Assembly: GCA_905250075.1 (NCBI GenBank)
Contig: CAJNOP010000026.1
Location: forward strand, 503,193-567,192
Direction of reading: 5' to 3'
DNA length: 64,000 bases
Origin: Rotaria sp. Silwood1
Lineage: Eukaryota; Rotifera; Eurotatoria; Philodinida; Philodinidae
Shown here: positions 47,701 through 58,600 of the stretch, one piece after another
Numbering within the stretch: position 1 is the stretch's first letter
Layout: each line of letters opens with the position of its first letter
Position numbers and translations under genes: made by a program
The notes under the pieces: generated by a model
Told to the model about the DNA's origin: nothing
The model's database searches: none
Seen by the model: only the letters and a program-made list of their open reading frames with translations

Positions 47701-49930
47701 TACAACGACGAGTTTCAAATTTCCATAAACGAAGAATAGCTAAGATAGACAATATATATACATTTAAAGTACTGGTCAAAATTATAAAATCAAACGTATT
47801 CTGCTTTTCTTTTCTAATTACAATGCCGAACATTTAACTAAAATTGAAATAGTATTTGGAACAGCCAATGAGGTTCTCTATCAAATGCGTTCGTTTTTAG
47901 GTCCTATAATACTGTGAAAATTGGTTTCTAAGAGTACTATCTTAAAGAGTACAACATTAATAGGTTGTTGCATTTCCTATAAACTTCTCTTAATAAGTTT
48001 TAAACGTCACAAAATATGAATAACGAACTTTATCATAGCATTGCTAAAAAATCGTATTGCTTTTAGTGATATTTATCATTTATCAAGGAATGGTAGTAGG
48101 AAATACAGTTATTCATCTTTTTACTCAGGTTTATGTGCTCTTTAAGATTGTACTTTTCAAAAAGCTAATTTTCATATAGTCTTCTAGAATCTGAATACTC
48201 TTTGAAATTTCCATATGAAAAAAATTCAAAATACTTTGTTCTTACATTTTTGATCAAGACTGTATATTAAATATTTTCATAAAACTTTATTCCTTACCAT
48301 TGGGTCCTGTTTGTATTGTTGCTAATAATGATGAATTACTATTAAATGCAATAGCAGTTATTTTATCTGTATGTCCAATAAAAAACCATTGTTGTTGTGT
48401 TTCAATATGCATTTGAACAACAATAGCATTTGATGAATAAACTACATAATTACCGTCTTGTGTCCATAATAAATTATTAAAACCATTGCTTAGACCAATA
48501 ACAGTTTGTAAACGAAGTATTGGATCTGGAAGAAGAGTTGTAAGATGATGAGATTGTTGAGAATGATCATTTGTTAAAGCAAGATCATAATTAGAATTAA
48601 CAGTCATTGAACATGTAGATCGAATCGTTTGTGGATTAACAAATAGATGAATACCATCATTATTATTATTATTATTATTAGATAAACTAGAAGAATCATT
48701 TACAGTAGGTAACGATGGAAAACGATCAACTGAATTATAGTATGTACGCCAATTGAGCTAAATAAAAGTAAAAAGCTGTTTGTGCTCTTCTTGTACGGAT
48801 ACATTTCTTTAGCATCCTTTTACTTAATCGTTCAATAATACAATAAGGAAATAGTTCATATATTATAACGAGATATTGTCATGGTTACATCTGTGAGGGG
48901 GGGGGGGGTCCAATTTCTAATCTCTATACTTAAATATTTTTTGTAATTATTACAATACCTGATTATCTCTTGGAGATACAGATCTATGTGTAATATGTGA
49001 TAAATCAGTTATTGATGTATTAATTTGTCCATTGACTAGTGTTGTTTGAGCAGTTACTGGAAATGCTTCATCATGTTCAATTTGATTTAAATTTTGTTCA
49101 TCTGTTTTTAATTTTCTTGGTGTTGGTAAACGTACATTACCAACTTTATCAAATGGTTCACTTGGATTTTTACCCATTAATGATGACATATTTGGAAACA
49201 TAATAAAATCATATTTATCATGCCAAGATTCACTTTTATCAATTGGATATGATAATTCACGTGGTAATGAACGTATACCAGCACGTGTTAAACCTGTTCG
49301 TTTAGCTGTATCATTATCAATACCAGGTTCATATAAAAATTGTGATGTAAAACAATTTTTAACAAACATATTTCCACATAATTGAAATGATTTTATCATA
49401 TGATAATGTTCATTTGTCATATATGTTAATAAAATTGTTTGTAAATCTAAACATAATACAGACCAATGAATATCTGTACCTGTTGTCATATAAGGAAATT
49501 GAATAGATGCTTGTGTTATTTTAAATTCACGATATAAATTTGATAATGATATACGTATAAGATATTGTTTATGTGTTAGAATATCAATATGTATACAAAA
49601 ATATTTATCATATATTGGTCGGAATAATATATAAAATAAACGACCTGTTAAACTAAGATTTTGATTTAATGATTCAGATGGAAATTGTATATAATTATTT
49701 TCTGGCACTAAACCACGTATACGATATACAATTGATTTCAGATCACGATCCTAATTACAGAAAGAAAAAATGATTAGTTTTAGATTACGGTTTTTTTTTT
49801 TAAAGAAGAATTCATATTTTACTATGATAGTTGAAATGTCTCCTTGTTTGACACATTTTTTAGATGAAGTTATATCAAAATGTTTAAATATATTAACAAA
49901 TGGATGCTGCCATGAACTACTACTACTCAT
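41713..49930 (-). CDS. WDR90: WD repeat protein 90 (POC16), centriolar
   Basis: Sixteen exons splice to about 1811 residues (human about 1750): 49823-49930, 48959-49750, 48298-48757, 46722-47739, 45141-45570, 44966-45094, 44772-44905, 44672-44715, 44466-44619, 44297-44411, 44060-44237, 43795-43984, 43207-43746, 42843-43137, 42414-42633 and 41713-42341. Residues 1-200 are the CFA20-like (DUF667) domain: WQHPFVNIFKHF, KQGDIST, YRIRGLVPENNYIQFP. WD repeats fill residues of about 400-1811, e.g. QQWFFIGHTDKITAI, LDGTIRIFQLDD and SSNEIFVWK. Family-specific blocks such as LVWHPYTGFFAYTVG and FDSTFDMGIIGTLCGSLW agree with WDR90. Known role: inner scaffold of the centriole and ciliogenesis. The 44-nt exon was placed by phase. 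Shares a 308-bp divergent promoter with renalase. Confidence 0.93.
48896..48908. repeat. Poly-G tract in WDR90 intron 2
   Basis: A run of about 12 consecutive G on the plus strand (C on the transcribed mRNA-sense strand) in an otherwise strongly AT-rich intron. Confidence 0.85.
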
Positions 49931-50238
49931 CGTTTTAAAAGATTAATGATTGATATATTTCTTTTCAGATCTACCATGAGTATTGAACTAGAGAGGTCAA
50001 GTCGCTTAGCAGACTATCAAAATTGTATTGAACATATGGTTAACATAAGTGACATCTATTACAATGTAAACCAATAGTGGAATCGATTCGTCTTGTCGAC
50101 CTCGAATAGCTTGTTTGTGGGATATTTTTTTACATAATATGCACCTTCTTCACTCATGTTGCTCTTCTTATCTATTATTATATTTATATCAATAAGTCAA
50201 ACGGGTGCACAACGCGTAGAAGAATTTCAATATAAAAT
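49931..50238. promoter_or_regulatory. Bidirectional promoter region WDR90 / RNLS
   Basis: The 308 bp separating two opposed start codons must contain both transcription starts. It is less AT-rich than nearby introns around GTCTTGTCGACCTCGAATAG. No defined motif is claimed. Confidence 0.45.
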
Positions 50239-51836
50239 ATGAGAGTAATTCTAATCGGTGCTGGTATATCAAATGCTTTAATATCTCTTTTACTTCGTCG
50301 TCAATATGGTGCTGAAATAAAACTTATTGTCTTCGATAAAGCCAGAAGCATTGGTAAAAAAAAAATACGTTTTTACTTTGAAAAATTTTTATTTTTTTAA
50401 TTATTTAAGGTGGTCGAATGACAACTAGTTATGATAGTGAAGAAAATCGTCATTGTTATGTTGATATTGGTGCTCAATATTTAACATTAACTAAATCAAA
50501 CAGTACAACAACAAAGTAAATTTGATTTGTTTTTAAAAAAATTTAAATAAATGTTATAATTAGATTTTTTCAACAATTAATTGATGATAATGTTATTGAA
50601 CTACTTGATAGACAACATCTAATTGGTATGCGTGAAAAGCCAGATAAAATTGATTATGTCGCACCACGTGGAATAGCATCCGTTGTGCGATATTTTTTTG
50701 AACAAGCAGGTTAATTATACAATAAATCGAAATGAATATTAACTTAAAATTTTAGTTGTTGAAATGAATCTTTCAAAACATATAACAAAAATTGATCTTA
50801 ATTCAACAAATAATAAATTTGAAATATCAACTAATGATGAAAAATTAGATGAAGGTGAAGCTGTTATTGTTACTGTTCCAGTACCACAAGTACTTACTCA
50901 ATTCAAAGGTTCTATTACCAAACTAATAGGTATATATATATATATATATAGACGATTTCAAGCAAAACAGGACATACATACATTTCATTTGACTTTGATT
51001 ACTGACAAGAATTATTTTTCTGAATGAGTTGTTCGTTTATTGATACGTCCTTCGAGCGAATGTTTCTAGTGCTGATTTTCTTCATGATATTTAGAATAGC
51101 TTAACATACATATAACATATAAAAATTTGTTTTACGATGCTAAAAAATTTACTTTTTTTGTTTTATTCCTTTATTTTTCTTTTCAAAGAGGATAACAAAG
51201 AAATCAAAGATAAACTTGGTCAAGTTAAATTTTCTAGTCGTTTTTCTGTTGGTCTTTTTTATTCACCTTCAATAACAAATCTCAATATTCCATGGCATAT
51301 CTATTATGTAGATAAAAATGAAAATGATTGTCTTCGTTATCTTGCAATAGATAATGCAAAACGAAATAAAAGTTAGTTATTTGACTTATCATTGTTTTAA
51401 GTTGTTTCCATTGATAAAATATATAAATTAATTTAATTTTAGACGAACCACCTTTTTCTTTCATTGCTCATACTAATGTTGATTTCGGTGCAAAATATGT
51501 TGAAGCAGATAAAATAATAATTGGAGAACAAATTAAAGAAAACATCTTTCAATTTTTACCTAAACTTCCACGTAATATTCGTAATGTAAAATATCATAAA
51601 TGGAAATATTCACAAGTAAATTTAGGAAAGCTGATTATTACATAAAGTATTAATTGTAATTCTTTTTTGGGGTTTAGGTTATTCAATCGTATCCAGACAA
51701 ACCAGGTTGTGTCCTACTCCATGAACATCCTTTGTTAGTACTTGCTGGTGATAGCTTTGCAGCTGAATCGGCATTTGAAGCATGTATTGAAGCAGCAATT
51801 GAAACAGTGAAAAAAATTTCTGAATTATTTAAATAA
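50239..51836 (+). CDS. RNLS: Renalase, FAD-dependent oxidase
   Basis: Seven exons, 50239-50353, 50410-50515, 50564-50709, 50756-50929, 51189-51371, 51443-51615 and 51678-51836, give 351 residues (human 342). The N-terminal Rossmann motif is VILIGAGISN (the third Gly of GxGxxG is Asn12), followed by the acidic VFDKA strand end and GGRMTT (39-44). Further renalase blocks are VDIGAQYLTLT, DYVAPRGIASVVRY, SSRFSVGLFY, the IDNAKRN segment and the closing LLVLAGDSFAAESAFEACIEA, which covers the FAD isoalloxazine side. Renalase oxidises aberrant 2- and 6-dihydro isomers of NAD(P)H. The family is clear; the Asn12 change is conservative enough that activity is still expected. Confidence 0.93.
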
Positions 51837-54458
51837 AGACTACAGTTTTTTGTTTTTGTTACGCTAAATGTGAAGATTAAAATAATAGAATAATTTTGAT
51901 TGTTGCTGTTAAATTCGAATTTTTTACAGCACAAAATTAACTTATAAATCGATTAGATATGATATTTTTCCCTTGATAATCAGTAATAGAGCCCTGTGGT
52001 TCCTAAAATTACCCGGAACCGTCGGTTCCGGTTCGGTTCTTTGGTTAGCAAAATCGAAAAAAAACGGTTCCTTATTCGGTTCCTAAATTTTTTTCTAGGA
52101 ACCGATGATTTTACCGTAGCATACGAAATACCGAGCAATTGAGTTTTTTTTTAGAAATTTCTACATTTTATCTTCGGGACTCTTCGTGTTTATTACTTCA
52201 TCAAATAAGTAACTGCTTCAAAAGGTAAAAGAAAAAGTCAAAGAATGAGTTGAAACACTAACATACAAAATGTTCATATGAAATATTTATATTATAAGTT
52301 CTAAAAAAGAGCTACTTCATCATTTCCTTATCCTCTTCACGGTCATGATCACAAAGAACAATATCATCTTCGTTACTCATTCTAAACGTCTTTTTGTTGT
52401 TGTAGTAATAGATTGTTATTTAGTTTAGACAGAACATTGTAGAAGATGACTGTTCAACCATCTTTCTTTTCGTTTCAATTGTATCAACTTCATCAATTTT
52501 TTTCATCACATGATTTTAATGATGCTAAATTTTTCTGAAAAAAATAACAATAGGGTATTTTTTCTGCACTAAGGCCGATGCGTTTATCGATACTTGTGCT
52601 TTTTGCAGACGAGATAAGTCTTTCTACAATGGTGTTCGATGTTTGTACAGGATATAAATCTTGAGCTATAGAAAATAAGATCGGTAATTTTAAATTCTGT
52701 TGTCGCGGAATTATAAAACATCATCATGTCCATTGAATGGGACATTTGATGGCATATATTCATCTGATTCATACGGTGTTGTTGACAATGTTAAGGAATT
52801 TTGTGGTATATCAAAACAGTATGAAAGAGGACCTTTTGATGTTGTCGATTAAGAATCAAGTGAATTTGTACGAACAGGTGGTGGAGTAGTAGTTGTACAT
52901 GAAGTGGATAGTATTGTTAGTTGCCGTTTAATAATTTCCGCTTTAACTAACTTAAGAGCTTTTTCTTGAAAACCAGGATTACTACGAAAACTTTTCATGG
53001 ATAAATGAAGAAAGGTGCTGATACAATGTGCATCTTGCAACATCTACACATCTTGAAACTTTCACCCTCAAGAAAAATTTCTGTTCCTAATGGTTCAGGT
53101 TCCGGGTAAGAGAAACAGAAAAATCCGGTTCTCGGTTCCATTTTTTTGGAACCGCAGGGCTCTAGTTGTATTCAACTTTGTTTGTATAAATAAAAACTTG
53201 GTATATTTACCTATGATTTAAAAAAATTTGTTGATGAAGTTAAATAAAATAGTAAAGATAATACGAAAAAACTTTTGGGAAAGGCCTTTTTGGATACCCT
53301 GTATAACCTGGGCGGATGCGGCAGTCCTGCACGACTGCTCATGCCTATATGAATATCTGTCGGAACTTTCCAGAGCGCATGTTATGTCATTTCAATCTTT
53401 AGGGAGTGTTACAAAAAAAATGAAAGATTCCAATTAGCTTCTACATAGTTCGTCGGAAAAATGAAACGAGACATGAACAATGTCACGTACTCCTTCGTTA
53501 ATCTCTCATACCTAAGCGATTGTAAATAATTTGCTACGATACCAAATGGTACCTTGTTACTAAAGTTGATTGGATGCACATAATTATGTAAATTCATTTT
53601 CAAGTACTTTAAAGATTGATTTGAATAGTTATCATGCACGGTCAACGAATTATATACTGACTGTTTACGCTATTTTTAAAGTATCGACTATTTCTGTATC
53701 TAATCAAACGCTATGTATATATACATAGTTTACTACTGTATCATTCACGTGTTTTCACGTTTACTAATTATAAACGAACCTTATGCATTATTCATTTCGA
53801 ACGATCTTAACATGAGTAAAATTCTGAATATCAAAATTTCATAGCATCGAGACAATGCAGATGCGAGCACATAAAATGTCAATTTCAATAATACGCTTTG
53901 AAGTGAACCATAAATAGAACGACTAAAACTCGTCGTTGCAATCTGGTGTGCAGATATTGTAGTGCTTCTCTTCATTATTCAAATAATCACCATAGTATAG
54001 ACTTAAAATATATTGTCAAAAATAAAGTATCTTCGCAGTAATAAGGTAAGAGCTCGAATTTCTTTTAACGTATTCATAGGTAATTAGAGTCTACATGGAA
54101 TATATAGTTTCTACTTAAGAAAAAAAAACAGTTGAGTAGTTGTCATCTTAGAATTTCATTTAAACATATAAATTGAATACTAATGTTTGCAGCTATTACA
54201 TTTAATTCATATACAAAAATTCGATATTCTTCTAGTCTTTGATATTAATTGTTACAACTTTCTTTTTGATGCCAATAAACCTGGTTCAAGACTCATCGAT
54301 TTTAGTTACAATCATATTTTGTTTAGTGTAAGAAAGAAACTAATCAATAAAGAACTAGTTGAAAGAATTTAATCAATTTATTATTATCATTTTTCAAATG
54401 ATTTCTAGAATAATTGTGGTCGAATCATGATAATGAAGGTTTTCGATATGATAGTTTA
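51837..54458. other. Intergenic region with hAT remnant
   Basis: Between the renalase and POLR3F stops (convergent). Besides the transposon at 51987-53164, a GC-richer block at about 53270-53400 contains the hairpin CAGTCCTGCACGACTG but no recognised gene. The remainder is AT-rich and empty. Confidence 0.55.
51987..53164. mobile_element. Decayed hAT-superfamily DNA transposon
   Basis: Ends TAGAGCCCTGTGGTTCC (left) and GGAACCGCAGGGCTCTA (right) are inverted repeats with one mismatch. Both subterminal regions are full of GGTTCCGG/CGGTTC repeats. The interior, read on the minus strand, keeps scattered hAT transposase pieces in different frames: CISTFLHLSMKSF (the LLDPR-region strand, 52940-53040) and, nearer the left end, LPILFSIAQDLYPVQ then TIVERLISSAKS (the hAT dimerisation region, about 52560-52720). 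The full N-terminal half is missing and frames are broken, so it is non-functional. No convincing 8-bp target duplication was found, so the exact edges are approximate. Confidence 0.72.
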
Positions 54459-55531
54459 TCAAAAATCTAACCATTTATTTAAATAAATACATGTTTCAGG
54501 TGTAATCAAACCATCATCATGACAGTCTTTAAAAACGGGACAAATTCCACATGGATTTCTTACAACAGGTGATGAATCAAGCATTGGTTTTACAGATCTA
54601 TATAAATTTTGTCGATTTCCATTTTCATTATTTGCTGTTGAAGCTACTGTTGTTTTTTCAATTTTTCCATCACAAATAAGTGTATATAATATTGATTCAA
54701 TATCTTGTACAGTTAATGATACAGTAGCAATACCCATTTCATTAATAAGTGTAACAAGTTCAACACTTGACATCAACGAACTAGTTCGTCGTAAAAATGG
54801 ATCATGTGGAAATTTTCTTATTGATTCATCTAATCTTTCATCTAATAAACGAGCACATTGTTCATTTAATACACGAACAAATTCAGCTTCAAATTCATGA
54901 TCAGAATACCATGTACCACCAGTAATAGATGGATCAGGGTTCATTTCATAAAGCATATATACCTTAGAAAAAAAACAAGAAAATTATCAATTTTTTCTCA
55001 TGACAAAAAAAAAACCATTTTCATTCTTACTTTTTTCTTACTTGCATGGACGGATTTAACAGCTTTAATTAATTTTTTACTTTCTAATGATTTAAGAGTT
55101 TTATTAAGTATTATCTGTGATAGCTTTGTTTTTGTACGTATATCACGCATCCATATACCTAAATTTCCACTTTCTTTAACAAGTTGATAAACAACTCGTT
55201 CCATTTGATCAGTTGTTCCACCACCAGTAACTGTTATTGATGAGCCTAATGCATTTGTTGTATCACGTATACGATAAAGAAATGTTCCTGGTTCCGTTGA
55301 TGATTTCAATAAATCAATTTTATTTAATGACAATAAACGATTCAATGCACTAACACGTTGTTGCATACTAACACTACGAAATGAATTTTCAAGAATTTTA
55401 TCACTAACACCATTTGGAAATTGTAAACATAATTGAATTATAGAAGATTCTAAATTAACAGGATCGAAATCAGATGTTTCAGACGATGTTGATGTTTCCA
55501 TTGGTTCATTTTTTGCATGAGGATAAGCCAT
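54459..55531 (-). CDS. POLR3F: RNA polymerase III subunit RPC6 (RPC39)
   Basis: Two exons, 55031-55531 and 54459-54962, give 334 residues (human about 316). Tandem winged-helix domains occupy residues of about 25-100 (IIQLCLQFPNGVSDKI, RVSALNRLLSLNKIDLL, FLYRIRD) and 105-170 (YQLVKESGNLGIWMRDIR, KTLKSLESKKLIKAVKSV). ASKKK-VYMLYEMNPDPS, TGGTWYSDHEFEAEFV and the C-terminal cysteines C305, C308, C314 and C325 (CGICPVFKDC) match the RPC39 family, where they bind an iron-sulfur cluster. It acts in the nucleus in the RPC3/6/7 subcomplex for Pol III initiation (tRNA, 5S, U6). It lies 163 bp downstream of UNC45 on the same strand. Confidence 0.95.
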
Positions 55532-55694
55532 TTCTTTTTTTTTTTCTTTTTATTTCTCGATTCTAGAAAACAAAAATCTTCACAGCAACTGTTTTATTCA
55601 TTATTAAAAGATGTATTTTAACACAAGAATAAAACAAAAGGATAAAAACACCACAAACAAACACAGCAAAAACAATAACAATAACAATAGTATT

Positions 55695-58600
55695 TTATTC
55701 AGAAGCAGCATCTTCATCTTCTTCAGCAATTGTATGATCTCTGTTTGGTTGAATAAGTCCATAATCTAAACACTGTTGAATTATATCCGAAACCACTTTT
55801 CGATTCTGAGGAAAAAAAAAACGAAAGATTGAAAATTATAATATGTAATAAAAACAAAAAAAAAGTTTATTTTTGTCTATTACTTTTTCATTTATTAATC
55901 GATCATCTTTCGTTTCTTTAATAGCAAATAAAACATCCATTAGATCCGTTTCAACAATACGTATTGCAATATCTTTATTTGTTTTAATTATATTACGTAT
56001 AATATAAAGAGCTCGAAATTGTAATTCAGCATTCTCTGAAGCACATAATGGTTTGAAAATTTCCGCAAATGATTTAACCTAAATAAAATAACAATAAATT
56101 GATTTACTTTTTTTTCTTCGTAAAGACAAAAAAACACAAATCAAGCTTACACTAAGTATTTTTTCACATATAATTTGATTGTCTTTAATATATTCATTTA
56201 ATTTTTTACGATCCTCATCTTGTAAATCAACATCTTTATAATCTTCAAGATCAATTTGTAATGATGATAAAACTGCTAATGTTCCTAAAGCTGCTTTGAT
56301 TAATAAATCATCTTCTTCACCACATAATAAAACTAATAATTTAATGCGATCATTTTCTTTAGTAAAATATTTAACAACCTAAATTATAGCAATCATTTAA
56401 TGATTAAACAAAAAAAAACGAAAATTCGACGCATTTTTTCTTACTTCTTCTTGTACAACTAAATTACACATACATTCTGTAGCTGCACGTCGAAGCATTA
56501 TATGTTCTTCATACATATAATGTTCAATATTTGAAAATCCACCTTCTTTTAAAATACGTTTTCGAACACTTTCACCAGCACCAGCTAAATTAGTTAAAGC
56601 CATTAATGCTTCGAAATTTTCTAATGCTGTATTTTCGACTTTAAGAAGTTGAAGAACTGGTCGAACAAGTTCAAGCATCTTTAAAAAAAAATAAAGAAAA
56701 AACTTGTTAGCGCAGCCCTTTTGAAGATCATATGTGAAACTCACATGTGTTCTTTAATCTCATTATAATAATAAGAAAAATGTTCAGTGAAAAATCTCTC
56801 AAAGACAACAGTTCTTTTCCGAAGACAATCTATTACCAGAGAAACGATCCGTTTAATATTATTCTAATTGGCAAACAAACCTTTTGTACATACTCATTAT
56901 GTCTACAGACATCCGAGTCTGGATTTCTTCATAAGAAAATGGAGGCTAACGTATTTAAATAGTGGAAAACTGTCCAAAAATTTTTTATGAATCCTAGGAG
57001 AATAACTAATGTTTCATTATAAGTCTTTTATATCAAGCTCTATCGACCTCTGATTACTGCTTACATGTAGTAGAACTTTTTGCATTCTCAATTTAAAAAT
57101 TTCACTTATTATATTACTCTTCGAAAAACAAAATGTGAATTCTACAAAAAAGATATTTTGTTTTGAAAGTACAATAGTATTAACATACACGTTGACCAGG
57201 AAAAGCATTTTCTGGATTAGTTGTAATCGCTATTTTAGATAATGCTTGAGCTGCTTTAGTTTTGCCAACAGGTGTACCATCCAAGGCAAGTGGAAGTAAA
57301 GACTTAAAAATAATATCAATTATTATTCTTAATCAATAGAGAAATTTTTCATACATACTTTTCCTCCGCCAGCAGCAACAATAGGTCCTCGATATTTTTC
57401 ATTTTCACAAAGACCAAGAAAAACTCTTAAAAATAAAATAAAAAACAAAAAAACAAATTTTTTTATGATGTAAAAGAATAAAAGATTTATTTATTCTAAC
57501 CGTGCTACTTGTTCTCGACAATTACTACTTTTATGTTTACATAATTGTACTAAAACAGGTATTATTCCAGCTTCAACTAATTTTCGACGACGTTCTTCAA
57601 CAAATTCATTAGCATCCTTTTCAAAAACAAAAAAAAATTTTGAATAAATTATAGTTTTGTTTTATCTTTATTTTTTTTTTTTTTGGTTTTACTTTAGGAT
57701 TTTCTTCAGGTACATGCTGTTTAGCATAGGTAGCTAATTCAGTCATTTCTTTTTCTGGTTTTCGTGTATCATATGTATTTGTTAAATTAACAAATATTGT
57801 TGTTATTGAATATAGAACATGTGCATCATCACATTGACATAAATTAAAAAGTGATTTTAATGCTGGAAGATTATCAACAAATTCTTCTTTAACATCAGCA
57901 TCTAAAGTTAAATAAGCAAGACCATCAGCTGCCCAACGACGAATTTCAAACTTTCCACTTGTAGTTAAAAACCTTTGAAATATTAAAAATTTTTTATTTC
58001 AAAAAGCAAAAGTATTTTTATGTTAATTTCAATTTACTTGGAACATGCTCGAGCAAGTGTTTGACATGAACCTTCAGTAACAAGATTTGCACTTGAATCT
58101 GTACCTTTACTTGATGCAATTTTAGATAAACCCTAAGAAAGAAAAACAAAACTATTATTCTTTGAATAAAATTCTAATATAAAATATATTCATACCACAA
58201 GTGCAATAACTTTTATTTGTTCATTAGCTGATTGATAAAGATCTTTGAGAACTTCTGAACCTAATGATAAAATACCAGCAGCTTTATCTTTTTTTGAAGC
58301 TGATAAAACAATAGCTTCAACTGCAATAAGCTAAAAACAAAATAAAAAATAAGAAATAAATTAAATAATTAATATCAATCGATATTAAATATTACTTCTT
58401 GTAAAGGATCACCTGAACCAGCCATTTGTATCATAAGGTCTACTAAATTTTGACTACCTAAGATAGCATTTCCGGTATCAAAAGGGCCTTGTAGTAAAAC
58501 AGACAAAGCAGCTATTGTTCGGATGCGTGATTGAACATCATCTCTTTCACGTAACGCTCTAAAACAAAATATCATTTCAAAATAAAAAAAAACAATAACG

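Noticed and set aside
52584-53043. Two short minus-strand open frames considered as host genes
   Set aside because: They lie inside inverted repeats and carry hAT transposase-like pieces, so they belong to the decayed transposon.
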